Assembly (NCBI RefSeq): GCF_001854325.1
Contig: NZ_CP017755.1
Coordinates: forward strand, 1,240,001-1,304,000
From: Cupriavidus malaysiensis
GTDB taxonomy: Bacteria; Pseudomonadota; Gammaproteobacteria; Burkholderiales; Burkholderiaceae
Direction: 5' to 3'
DNA: 64,000 nt
Positions 53,838-61,878 of this stretch are shown here, one piece after another (the first letter of the stretch is position 1; each line of letters begins with the position of its first letter). The notes beneath the pieces are model-generated. The model did not search any database. It was not told the DNA's origin and worked only from the letters and a program-made list of their open reading frames with translations. The position numbers and the translations under genes are program-made.

Positions 53838-55193
53838 CTACAGCGGCGGCCGGCCGGCGGGCTCGGGGAAGGCCGGAGAGGCCGGGGAGGCCGGGGAGGC
53901 CGGAGAGGGGGACGGCCGCGGCGACGCCTGCTGCGCGGCGGCGTCGGCCAGCCACTGCGACCGCATGCCGCCCAGGTCGGCGCCGGACGGCGCCTGGTAC
54001 AGGCGCAGGCCCATCTCCGGCAGGATCGCCAGCAGGTGGTCGAAGATGTCGCCCTGGATGCGCTCGTACTCCATCCACGCCGTCACCGCGGTGAAGCAGT
54101 AGACCTCGACCGGCACCCCCTCGGAACCCGGCTCCATCATGCGCACGTTGAGCAGCAGGTCGTGGCGGATCTCGGCATGCTGGCGCAGGTAGGCCATGGC
54201 ATAGGCGCGGAAGGTGCCGAGATTGGTCAGGCGGCGCCGGTTGACCGGCTCGTCGGCCGAGGCGCCCAGTTCGCGGTTGGTGCGCTCCACCTCGGCCTGC
54301 TTTTCTTCCAGGTAGTCGTGCAGCAGGCGCAAGCGCATCAGGCCGGCGATCTCGTCGTCGCGCAGGAAGCGCACGCCGCTGGCGTCGATGCGCAGGGTGC
54401 GCTTGATGCGGCGCGCGCCCGACTCGAACATCTGGCGGTAATTGCGGTAGCTCTCCGAGAACAGCTTGTAGGTGGGCACCGTGGTGACGGTGTTGTCCCA
54501 GTTGCGCACCTTGACCGTGTGCAGCGCGATGTCCTGCACGAAGCCGTCGGCATTGGACTGCGGCATCTCGATCCAGTCGCCGATGCGCAGCATGTCGTTG
54601 GACGTGAGCTGGGTGCTGGCCACCAGCGACAGCAGCGTGTCCTTGAACACCAGCAGCAGCACCGCCGACAGCGCGCCCAGGCCGGACAGCATCCACAGCG
54701 GCGAGCGGTCGAGCAGGATGGACAGCACCAGCACGCCGCAGATCAGGGCGAGCGCCAGCTTGCCCATCTGGATATAACCCTTGATGGAACGGGTCTGGGC
54801 CCGCGTGCTGCCGGAGTAGACGTCCTGCCAGGCGCTCAGCAGGCTGTGCAGCGCCATGAAGACGCAGATCCAGGCGCCGGCATGCGCCACGCGCTCGATC
54901 AGGTGGGCGCTGTGGTCGAGGTGAGGTACCTCGCCGATGCCCAGCGCCACCACTGCGAACGGCGTGGCGAACCACAGCCGGTGGTAGGCGCGGTGGCGCA
55001 GCAGCGCCACGTTCCAGGCGCCGTGGCCGCTCAGGTCGAGCAGGCGGTGGGCCAGGTAGAGGATGGTGCGCGTCACCACCCATTGGGCCAGCACGGCGGC
55101 CAGCGCCAGCAGGCCGAGGTTGAGCGCGAGTTGGGCCCACGGATGGCGGGGCACCAGGTTCGTCAGGGTATCGAGCAGGACTTCCGGATTCAT
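53838..55193 (-). CDS. Mechanosensitive ion channel family protein (YbdG/MscM-like)
   Basis: A 451-residue small-conductance mechanosensitive channel relative. It has about five N-terminal membrane helices (LALNLGLLALAAVLAQWVVT and others to about residue 170), then the pore-lining and MscS beta domain (LSGLGALSAVLLLVFKDTLLSL, IGDWIEMPQSNADGFVQDIALHTVKVRNWDN as separate segments) and a cytoplasmic domain. The architecture fits YbdG, which responds to mild osmotic stress. The C-terminus is a Pro/Ala/Ser tail with ASPASPASP repeats and is probably disordered. It converges with the AraC gene. Confidence 0.87.
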   Translation of the reverse strand: MNPEVLLDTLTNLVPRHPWAQLALNLGLLALAAVLAQWVVTRTILYLAHRLLDLSGHGAWNVALLRHRAYHRLWFATPFAVVALGIGEVPHLDHSAHLIERVAHAGAWICVFMALHSLLSAWQDVYSGSTRAQTRSIKGYIQMGKLALALICGVLVLSILLDRSPLWMLSGLGALSAVLLLVFKDTLLSLVASTQLTSNDMLRIGDWIEMPQSNADGFVQDIALHTVKVRNWDNTVTTVPTYKLFSESYRNYRQMFESGARRIKRTLRIDASGVRFLRDDEIAGLMRLRLLHDYLEEKQAEVERTNRELGASADEPVNRRRLTNLGTFRAYAMAYLRQHAEIRHDLLLNVRMMEPGSEGVPVEVYCFTAVTAWMEYERIQGDIFDHLLAILPEMGLRLYQAPSGADLGGMRSQWLADAAAQQASPRPSPSPASPASPASPAFPEPAGRPPL

Positions 55194-55338
55194 TGACCTT
55201 GCGAAGGAACGGCGGAGATGGCGGGAAGGGCCGGGCCGGCACGCGCCGGTGGCGCACGAGGTGCAGCGGGCGCGCAAGGCACGCCAGGCGCACCCCGGGA
55301 TTCTAGCCGGTGGCGGCAGCCGCCCTCCGCCGGGCAGC

Positions 55339-56556
55339 TCAGTGGGGCTGCGGCGTGCGCGGCTGCGCCGGCGCGGAGCCCGCCGTGGCCGGGCGGGCCG
55401 CCGCCGGCGTGGCGCTCGCCAGCATGCGGTTGCGGCCGGCCAGCTTGGCGGCGTAGAGCGCCGCATCGGCGCGCCCGGTCAGGCGCGCCAGCGACTCGCC
55501 CGGCAGCCAATGCGCCACGCCGCCGCTGATGGTGTAGTGCAGCGAGCCGAAGCTGCCGTCGACGCGGCCGGCCTCCGCGCGCGCGCGCAGCCGCTCCGCC
55601 ACCAGCAGGGCGTCTTCGAGCGCGGTGGCCGGCAGCAGCACGGCGAACTCTTCCCCGCCCAGGCGGCCGATGCGGTCGCCGGGGCGGACGGCATCGCGCG
55701 CCATGGCGGTGAAGGCGCGCAGCACCTCGTCGCCGGCGGCGTGGCCGTGGTTGTCGTTGACCGCCTTGAAGCGGTCGATGTCGAGCAGCAGCAGCGCCGG
55801 CGCGCTGTCGCCGCGGGCGGCGCGCGCCAGCTGGCGCGTGGCTTCGTCCTCGAAGGCCTTGCGCGACAGCACGCCGGTCAGGAAGTCGGTGTTGGCGATG
55901 AGTTCGAGCCGGTGCACCAGGCGGTCGTGGACCATCAGCACCGCGCCCATGGTCAGCGCCGGCACCGCCAGCGCGCCAAGCAGCAGGAACAGGATGTGCA
56001 TGCCCGGCGGGCTGGCGCCGGGCGGGCCCTGCAGGGCCGCCTGCAGCGACAGCGCGCCGCGCAGCGCATGCGCCGCGGCGAAGAACAGGGCGAAGACGGC
56101 GGTGGTGACATAGTGGCCGCCGGCCCGCCCCGGCAGGCGCGCGCGCAGCAGGGTCCATCCGCAGGCGGCGCACAGGGCCGCGTGGAAGACCGAGACGATC
56201 GCCACCCGCACGTTGAAATCGTCGAAGTGGAAGTGCCACAGCGCCACCGCGGCAGCCAGCGCCAGCACGCCCGCGACCAGCGCGCGCCAGGGTGGCGCGC
56301 GGCCGCAGAAGCGCTGCACGCCTGCGTACATCTGCGCCATCGCCCACGCCAGCAGGGGATTGCCGAGGCCGATCACCAGCCCGTCGGGCAGCCGCCCGCG
56401 CAGCGCGAACAGCACCAGCGCCAGCGCGGCGGCCAGGTTGGCGTAGAACCAGTGCCCCACCCCGGGCAGGCCGCAGCGCCGCAGCGACCAGATGATGGCC
56501 AGCATCATGGCGCCGAGTGCGGCGGTGACGATCTGCATGGCAAGCGCGGCTTGCAT
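55339..56556 (-). CDS. Membrane diguanylate cyclase (GGDEF domain)
   Basis: A 405-residue protein with about six or seven N-terminal helices (MQIVTAALGAMMLAIIWSL through MGAVLMVHDRL, residues 7-215) followed by a GGDEF domain. The signature is GGEEF (GRLGGEEFAVLL); LDIDRFKAVNDNHGHAAGD supplies the metal-binding Asp, and the product-inhibition site RxxD (RPGD) lies five residues before GGEEF. It should make c-di-GMP with feedback control. Start at 56556 (MQAALAMQIV) gives a first helix right at the N-terminus. A c-di-GMP phosphodiesterase lies at 38397-40034 but is not linked. Confidence 0.88.
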   Translation of the reverse strand: MQAALAMQIVTAALGAMMLAIIWSLRRCGLPGVGHWFYANLAAALALVLFALRGRLPDGLVIGLGNPLLAWAMAQMYAGVQRFCGRAPPWRALVAGVLALAAAVALWHFHFDDFNVRVAIVSVFHAALCAACGWTLLRARLPGRAGGHYVTTAVFALFFAAAHALRGALSLQAALQGPPGASPPGMHILFLLLGALAVPALTMGAVLMVHDRLVHRLELIANTDFLTGVLSRKAFEDEATRQLARAARGDSAPALLLLDIDRFKAVNDNHGHAAGDEVLRAFTAMARDAVRPGDRIGRLGGEEFAVLLPATALEDALLVAERLRARAEAGRVDGSFGSLHYTISGGVAHWLPGESLARLTGRADAALYAAKLAGRNRMLASATPAAARPATAGSAPAQPRTPQPH

Positions 56557-56810
56557 CGGCGCGGGGATTCTCCGGATGGGGCGCGGGCGGCCGCGCGGCG
56601 GGACAGGGAAGCGGCGGGCGCGCGGCGGCGCATCGCCGGGCTCCATGATACGGCGCGGCCCGGCGATGCGCGAGCGGCCGGGGGATTGACGGGCGGTAAA
56701 AGGACCGCCGCGGTGGGGGGAAAGAAGAGGGGTAAGGCAGAGGGGATGCCGCGCGGGGCCGGCTGGCCGGCCCGCTGCACGCATGCCCCCTGGCGTGGTC
56801 CGCCGCGCGC

Positions 56811-59324
56811 TTACCAGCTGTAGCGCGCGCTCGCGATCACGGTGCGGCCGTTGCCGTAGATGCAGCGCGTGGCGTCGTAGCAGCCCGAGATGTACTCGCG
56901 GTTGCCGAGGTTGGTGCCGTTGAGGGCGAAGCGCCAGTGCGGGATGCGGTAGGTGATGGCGGCATCGAACAGCGCGTAGCCGGGCACGTGCAGCGAGTTG
57001 TCCGGGGCGCCGGCGGTCGGGCTCACGTAGCGCACGCCGGCACCGAAGCCCAGGCCCGCCAGCGGCCCGCCGCGCAGCCGGTAGTCGGCCCACAGCGCGG
57101 CCATCTCGCGCGGGATGGGAATGGCGATCGGCCACTTGTTGAGCGTGTCATCGTTGGCCTTGGTGTTGCGCACGTCCTGGTAGGTGTAGCTGGCGATCAG
57201 GTTCAGCCCCGGCACCACCTCGGCGATGGCCTCCAGTTCGACGCCCTGGGAGCGCACTTCGCCCGCCTGCGTGCTGTGCGCGCCGGTGGGATCGGCCAGA
57301 TCCGGGGTCAGCACGTTGCGCTGGTGGATCTGGAACAGCGAGGCGGTCACCGAGAGCTTGCCGTCCGGGCGCGTGTACTTGACGCCGGCCTCGACCTGCC
57401 GGCCCTGGGTGGGCTTGAAGGCCTGGCCGTTGCGGTCGGTGCCGGAGGTGGGATTGAAGGAGGTCGAATAGCTGAGGTAGGGCGCGAAGCCGGACGGCAT
57501 CAGGTAGACCAGGCCGACGCGGCCGGTGAAGGCGCTGTCGCGCTGGCTGCTGGAGCTGCCGGCGAGCTGGTCGGTGGTGCGGGTCTCGGTCCAGTCCTGG
57601 CGTCCGCCCAGCGTGACCACCCAGCGCTCGGCCAGCTTGATCTGGTCCTGCAGGTAGAGGCCGACCTGGCTCTGCGTCTGGCGCACGTCCTGCGGATAGG
57701 CGCCCGCGCCGGTGAAGATGGACAGGTCGGTGGGGGCGTAGACCGGGTGGTAGAGGTCGAGCGAGGAGGTCAGCGCGTAGTTTTCCGGGTCGAGCGTGCG
57801 CTGGCGCTGGTAGTCGAGGCCCAGCAGCAGGGTGTGGCGCAGCGCTCCGGTGTCGAATTTCGCCTGGGCCTGGGTATCGACGTCGAAGCGACCGTAGCTG
57901 GGCTGGGCGATGCCGGCATAGCGCAGCATGGTGCGCTGGGTCGGGTCGGACGGGTCGAGGCCGACGCCGTAGCTCATGCGGTCATCCAGGCGCAGGTGGT
58001 TGTAGCGCAGGTTTTGCCGCACCGTCCAGGTATCGTTGAAGCGGTGTTCGAACTGGTAGCCGAACGAGTACTGTGTTTTCTCGTAGCTGTCGAAGTCGGG
58101 CGAGCCGGTGAACAGGCGCGACGAGATGTGTCCGTTCGGATTGGGCAGGATGGTGCCCTGGGCGGGCAGGAAGTTGTCCGAGGAATTGGTCTTGTCGCGC
58201 AGGTAGCTCGCCATCAGCGTCAGCGAGGTGTCGGCATCGGGGCGCCAGGTGAGCGAGGGCGCCACCATCAGCCGCTGGTCCTTGAAGGGGCCGAAGGGGA
58301 GGTTGCCGTCGCGCGCGAGCGCGGTCAGGCGGTAGGAGAACTTGCCGTCCTCGTCCAGCTTGCCGCCGAAGTCGCCGGCGATCTGCTTACGCGCGTGGGT
58401 GCCGTACTGGACCTCGAGCTCGCGCACCGGCTCCAGCGTGGGCAGCTTGGAGACCATGTTGATGGTGCCGCCCGGATCGCCCTGGCCGTACAGCACCGAG
58501 GCCGGCCCGCGCAGCAGCTCGACCCGTTCCAGCTGCCAGGGGTCGACGCGCCAGCTGGCGAGATTGATGGTGTTGGGCAGTTGCAGCCCGTCCAGGTAGG
58601 TGCTGGGCACGAAGCCGCGCACCGCGGTGTACCAGTCCGAGCGCGTGCCGGCGCCGTACGACGATACCGAGGCGGTATAGCGCAGGGCCTCGTTGACGCT
58701 CTGCGCGCCCTGGGCCTCGAAGCGGTCGCGCGTGACCACGCTGATGGACTGCGGCACTTCGTCGAGCGACGCATCGGTCTTGCTGCCGGTGGCGCTGCGC
58801 GTGGCGATGTAGCCGATCACCGGGCCGTTGGCGGTCTCGCGCTGGGCCGCGGCGCTGACCGTCACCACCGGCAGTTCGGCCTCGCTGCGCGGTGCCTCGG
58901 CCGGGCCGATGGTGAAAACGTGGTCGGCCTGCCGGCGCGCGGCCAGGCCGCTGCCGGCCAGCAGGCGGTCGAGTGCCTCGCCGACGGTGAAGTTGCCGTG
59001 CAGGCGCGGGGCCTGCTTGCCGTCGGTGATGGCGCTGGCGAAGACGATCTGGGTGCCGGACTGGCGGGCCAGCGTCTTCAGCGCCTGCTCCAGCGGCGCC
59101 GCCGGCAGGTCGAGCGCGACCTGCCCGCCCTGCGCCAGCGCCGCGCCGGCCAGCAGCATGGCGGCGGCCAGGGCGGACAGGCGCGCCAGCGGCCGCAGCG
59201 CGGTGCGCCGGGGCCCGCTTGCGGCGGGCATGCCGGTGCGCCTGGCGGCGTGGTGTGTCGATCGATGTGTCGTGTCGTGCTGCGTTGCGTCCGTGGCGGC
59301 GCCCGCGCGGTGGCTGCGATTCAC
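56811..59324 (-). CDS. TonB-dependent siderophore receptor with STN signalling domain
   Basis: An 837-residue FhuA/FpvA-type receptor. Order: signal region (LARLSALAAAMLLAGAALA), STN secretin/TonB signalling domain (about 66-145, LDLPAAPLEQALKTLARQSG), TonB box-like PVVTVSAAA, plug (DEVPQSISVVTRDRF, RVELLRGPASVLYGQGDPGG) and a 22-strand barrel ending in NGRTVIASARYSW. The STN domain passes ligand occupancy to FecR. The GTG at 59324 has AAGGGGAG seven bases upstream; ATGs at 59342 and 59231 are alternatives. It is the last gene of a fecI-fecR-receptor operon with a Fur-box-like site, so ferric-siderophore uptake is the likely job. Confidence 0.9.
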   Translation of the reverse strand: MNRSHRAGAATDATQHDTTHRSTHHAARRTGMPAASGPRRTALRPLARLSALAAAMLLAGAALAQGGQVALDLPAAPLEQALKTLARQSGTQIVFASAITDGKQAPRLHGNFTVGEALDRLLAGSGLAARRQADHVFTIGPAEAPRSEAELPVVTVSAAAQRETANGPVIGYIATRSATGSKTDASLDEVPQSISVVTRDRFEAQGAQSVNEALRYTASVSSYGAGTRSDWYTAVRGFVPSTYLDGLQLPNTINLASWRVDPWQLERVELLRGPASVLYGQGDPGGTINMVSKLPTLEPVRELEVQYGTHARKQIAGDFGGKLDEDGKFSYRLTALARDGNLPFGPFKDQRLMVAPSLTWRPDADTSLTLMASYLRDKTNSSDNFLPAQGTILPNPNGHISSRLFTGSPDFDSYEKTQYSFGYQFEHRFNDTWTVRQNLRYNHLRLDDRMSYGVGLDPSDPTQRTMLRYAGIAQPSYGRFDVDTQAQAKFDTGALRHTLLLGLDYQRQRTLDPENYALTSSLDLYHPVYAPTDLSIFTGAGAYPQDVRQTQSQVGLYLQDQIKLAERWVVTLGGRQDWTETRTTDQLAGSSSSQRDSAFTGRVGLVYLMPSGFAPYLSYSTSFNPTSGTDRNGQAFKPTQGRQVEAGVKYTRPDGKLSVTASLFQIHQRNVLTPDLADPTGAHSTQAGEVRSQGVELEAIAEVVPGLNLIASYTYQDVRNTKANDDTLNKWPIAIPIPREMAALWADYRLRGGPLAGLGFGAGVRYVSPTAGAPDNSLHVPGYALFDAAITYRIPHWRFALNGTNLGNREYISGCYDATRCIYGNGRTVIASARYSW

Positions 59325-59410
59325 TGCGTCACTCCCCTTCATTGTGTGTGGCTGTCGAAGGGAATGACGAGCGGGCGCGGCAGGTCCCCTACCTCGCCAC
59401 GCAAAAAAGT

Positions 59411-60286
59411 TCAGGGTTCGGCGCGGGCGCGCACCGTGACCGTGTCGTCGGGCGCGCGTGCCACGGTGACCGGCAGGATGGCGGGCAGCAGGTCGAGCAG
59501 GACGTCGGTGCCGGCGCTGTCGAACACGCCGGAAATGCGCAGGTCCGCCAGGCGCGCATCGGCCAGCGTGACCGGTGCGCGCCGGTAGCGGGCGATTTCC
59601 GCCAGCGCCTCGGCGAGCGGGGTTTGCGTGAAGACCAGCTTGCCGTCCTTCCATGCCAGGCGGCTGGCGGCCTGCTCGGCGCCGACCGCGGCGACGGGCT
59701 CCAGGCGCCCGGGCGCGGCCCAGGTCGCCTCGCCGGCGCCCAGCAGCACCGAGTGGCCGCCCTCGCTGACCTGCACGCGTCCGCGCAGCACGGTGACGCC
59801 GACGCGCTCGCGCTCGCGCCGCACGTCGAAGGCGGTGCCCACCACGCGGATGGCGGTGCTGCCGGCCTGCACCAGGAAAGGCCGCCAGGCGGCGTGGGCG
59901 ACGTCGAACAGCACCTCGCCCTCCTGCAGCGCCACGCGGCGCGAACGCAGGTGCCAGCCGACCTCCAGCGCGCTGCGCGTATTGAGCACGAGCTGGCTGC
60001 CGTCGGGCAGCGTGACGGTCTTGCGCGCGCCGGCGGCGGTGGCGTAGCGGGCGCTGTGCAGCGGCGGATCCAGCCACAGCAGGCCGGCGGCCAGCGCGAC
60101 GGCGAGGCCGGACAGGCCCGCCAGCGTGGCGGCGCGCGCGCGGCGCGGCCGGCGCGGCGGCGCGCCGGCGCCGGGGCGCGCGAAGCGTTGTTGCAGCGCC
60201 GCGCGGTGGCGGGCCAGCGCGTCTTCCTCGCGCTGGAAATCGTCTTGCTGGCTGTCGGGCTGAACGTTCTGCTGGGGAGGGGACAT
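59411..60286 (-). CDS. FecR-family sigma factor regulator
   Basis: A 291-residue FecR protein: one membrane helix (about residues 55-72, LAGLSGLAVALAAGLLWL), periplasmic FecR domain (RKTVTLPDGSQLVLNTRSALEV, VVGTAFDVRRE, GRVQVSEGG) and the C-terminal STN-like domain that contacts the receptor (WKDGKLVFTQTPLAEALAEIARYR). It relays the receptor signal to the sigma factor encoded just upstream (2-bp gap). Odd: the cytoplasmic N-terminus, about 50 residues, has no tryptophan and lacks the usual DUF4880 Trp-rich motif that binds FecI, so sigma-factor contact may be altered. Confidence 0.87.
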   Translation of the reverse strand: MSPPQQNVQPDSQQDDFQREEDALARHRAALQQRFARPGAGAPPRRPRRARAATLAGLSGLAVALAAGLLWLDPPLHSARYATAAGARKTVTLPDGSQLVLNTRSALEVGWHLRSRRVALQEGEVLFDVAHAAWRPFLVQAGSTAIRVVGTAFDVRRERERVGVTVLRGRVQVSEGGHSVLLGAGEATWAAPGRLEPVAAVGAEQAASRLAWKDGKLVFTQTPLAEALAEIARYRRAPVTLADARLADLRISGVFDSAGTDVLLDLLPAILPVTVARAPDDTVTVRARAEP

Positions 60287-60288
60287 GC

Positions 60289-60813
60289 TCAGGATCCGAG
60301 CTCGCGCTGCAGGGCCGCCCGGCAGGCGGCCAGGCCCAGGCGGACATGCTTCTCCACCGCCTTGCGCGAAATGCCCAATGTTAACGCCACCTCGGCCTGC
60401 GGCAGTTCGTGGACCTTGTGCAGGACGAAGACTTCGCGGCAGCGCGGCGGCAGCGTCTCGATGGCCGCCGCCAGGCGCTCGAACTCGCGCGCCGCGTCGA
60501 GCCGGCGCGCCTGGCCGGGCGCCTCGCTGACACCGTCCGGCAACTCATCCATGGACAGCACCCAGGCCGCGCGCGCGCGTTCCACGCGATGGCGGTCGAT
60601 GGCCAGGTTCAGCGTGGCGCGCCGCAGGTAGGCGATCGGGGTCAGCACCGGCTGGCGCGGCGGCTCGGCGAGCAGGTTGACGCAGACATCGTGGACCACG
60701 TCGCGCGCGAAGCCGCGGTCGGCGCCGAAGCGCCGGCGCAGGTGCTCGACCAGCTCGTCGTAGTGGCGCACCAGGGCGGCTATCAGGGGCGGGTAAGTCT
60801 GCTCGCGGGGCAC
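60289..60813 (-). CDS. ECF sigma factor, FecI family
   Basis: A 174-residue extracytoplasmic-function sigma factor. Region 2 is LRRRFGADRGFARDVVHDVCVNLL with PIAYLRRATLNLAIDRHR; region 4 is LPPRCREVFVLHKVHELPQAEVALTLGISRKAVEKH-type helix-turn-helix read in parts. It would direct RNA polymerase to the receptor promoter once FecR is signalled. The start is not certain: the open frame reaches 60945, but the Fur-box-like promoter at 60873-60891 must be upstream of the start, so I take the GTG at 60813, which gives normal FecI length. No strong ribosome site is visible. Confidence 0.83.
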   Translation of the reverse strand: MPREQTYPPLIAALVRHYDELVEHLRRRFGADRGFARDVVHDVCVNLLAEPPRQPVLTPIAYLRRATLNLAIDRHRVERARAAWVLSMDELPDGVSEAPGQARRLDAAREFERLAAAIETLPPRCREVFVLHKVHELPQAEVALTLGISRKAVEKHVRLGLAACRAALQRELGS

Positions 60814-60872
60814 CGGTCGTCGCCTTGGCCGGGATCCGGCAACGGGTTGGGAGATGAAAGTGTTGAATTGTA

Positions 60873-60891
60873 AATGAGAATGATTGGTATT
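60873..60891. promoter_or_regulatory. Fur box-like site upstream of fecI
   Basis: AATGAGAATGATTGGTATT lies 60 bp upstream of the sigma-factor start in an AT-rich block. It resembles the Fur consensus of repeated GATAAT hexamers (TGAGAATGATT against TGATAATCATT). Iron repression of the fecI-fecR-receptor operon is inferred from this and from the gene content. Confidence 0.72.
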
Positions 60892-61254
60892 TGCAATAAT
60901 AGAGAGAGTACCAGGGCCGGCGAGCCCATTCGCCTCGGCCCCCACGCCTGCTCATCCATCGGGCTTAGGGCCATGCCGGCATTGCGTCCCGCCTCGAACC
61001 GTGCGGCGCCGAGCCTTGAAGAGGGGGGCCGGGTTCAGCGGCTGCTACCGCGTCGAGAGCATCTGGCCTTGGATCTTGGCCAGGTGGTCCGGTCATCGTC
61101 CTGATGCCCCTGAGGCGGTCCTCTGACGGGCACGTTGAGCGCCTTTCCTGCAGAAAGACCGGAAACCTCCTGTATCACCGGCAAGGGCGGCCATGCAATA
61201 TGAAGAGGTAGCAAGTCCAGGGAAGTCCGCAGCGATTGCTGGAGGGGCCGCACC
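60892..61254. other. 363-bp spacer at the start of a lower-GC segment
   Basis: No gene is supported between the fecI promoter and the small membrane gene. The base composition falls toward the right. GGAGGGG at 61241-61247 is the ribosome site for the 50-residue protein that follows. I find no tRNA or attachment site here. Confidence 0.5.
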
Positions 61255-61407
61255 ATGCGTCGTTTGCACAGAGATTTCCAGCCTGCTAAAAAGGAGAAGC
61301 GTCACTTGGATCTGGCCATCGGCGGGTTTATCGCATCTAGCATTGCCATACTGGCAATTTTCTCCAATCCTCGACGCCAATTTCGGCAGATTCGTCGGGG
61401 GGCGTGA
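61255..61407 (+). CDS. 50-residue single-helix membrane microprotein
   Basis: A short gene with a strong ribosome site, GGAGGGG, seven bases before the ATG. The protein starts MRRLHRDFQPAKKEKRH, a strongly basic N-terminus, followed by one hydrophobic helix (about residues 18-36, LDLAIGGFIASSIAILAIF) and a basic end (NPRRQFRQIRRGA). The charge pattern suggests an inner-membrane protein with cationic tails. Its TGA overlaps the ATG of the next gene (ATGA-type coupling), which is good evidence that it is real. I recognise no family. It may be a small partner of the downstream PH-like membrane protein. Confidence 0.65.
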   Translation: MRRLHRDFQPAKKEKRHLDLAIGGFIASSIAILAIFSNPRRQFRQIRRGA

Positions 61408-61868
61408 TGGCTGACAATGTCTCGTCCCCGGTCTCGACTGCTCTCGAGTTCTACGCCGACCGTCTAGCCAAGAAAATGATCGGAATTGGCTGCGCGCTCA
61501 TCGTGGTGGCGCTTGTGCCAGCGCTCAAATTCGGCGGAGTCGGTCTGGGCGGCGGCGTATTCTCGGCATCTCTCATGCTCATTGCGACGGGAAAATCCAG
61601 GCGGTCAAACGCTTATCTCCGGTTCGATGCGGGCCACTTCGAAACGAAGCTGACGCTTGCTTCCGGGCGGCAGAAGGTGCTTTACAGCGCAGTCACCAGC
61701 TGTGATGTGAGCGATAAGCTGGTTGTCGTTCACTATCGCGAGCACGGCCAACCCGCCGGTTCGAAGCCGAAACGAATCTACATCCCTCTTGGCGAACTTC
61801 GCGCCGACGATCGTCCCTTGTGTATCGATGCGTTTCGTACGCGTTTGCGGTCGGCCTCATCCGCCTGA
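61407..61868 (+). CDS. Two-helix membrane protein with PH-like (YcxB-type) C domain
   Basis: A 153-residue protein. Two adjacent helices lie at about residues 24-41 (MIGIGCALIVVALVPAL) and 43-60 (FGGVGLGGGVFSASLMLIA), then a soluble strand-rich domain (YLRFDAGHFETKLTLASGRQKVLYSAVTSCD as two strands, KLVVVHYREHG, KRIYIPLGEL). The helical hairpin followed by a pleckstrin-like barrel is the layout of YcxB/bPH proteins, but I give this as a fold-level guess. The ATG at 61407 overlaps the microprotein stop; a GTG at 61404 is an alternative. Codon use is less GC-rich than in the catabolic genes. Function unknown. Confidence 0.72.
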   Translation: MADNVSSPVSTALEFYADRLAKKMIGIGCALIVVALVPALKFGGVGLGGGVFSASLMLIATGKSRRSNAYLRFDAGHFETKLTLASGRQKVLYSAVTSCDVSDKLVVVHYREHGQPAGSKPKRIYIPLGELRADDRPLCIDAFRTRLRSASSA

Positions 61869-61878
61869 CGTGTGTCCG

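Noticed and set aside
60814..60945. N-terminal extension of the FecI-type sigma factor to 60945
   Set aside because: It would place the Fur-box-like promoter inside the coding region and adds residues without similarity to region 1 or 2 of ECF factors.
61035..61256. Short minus-strand frames in the spacer left of the microprotein
   Set aside because: No ribosome site, and composition like random lower-GC DNA.
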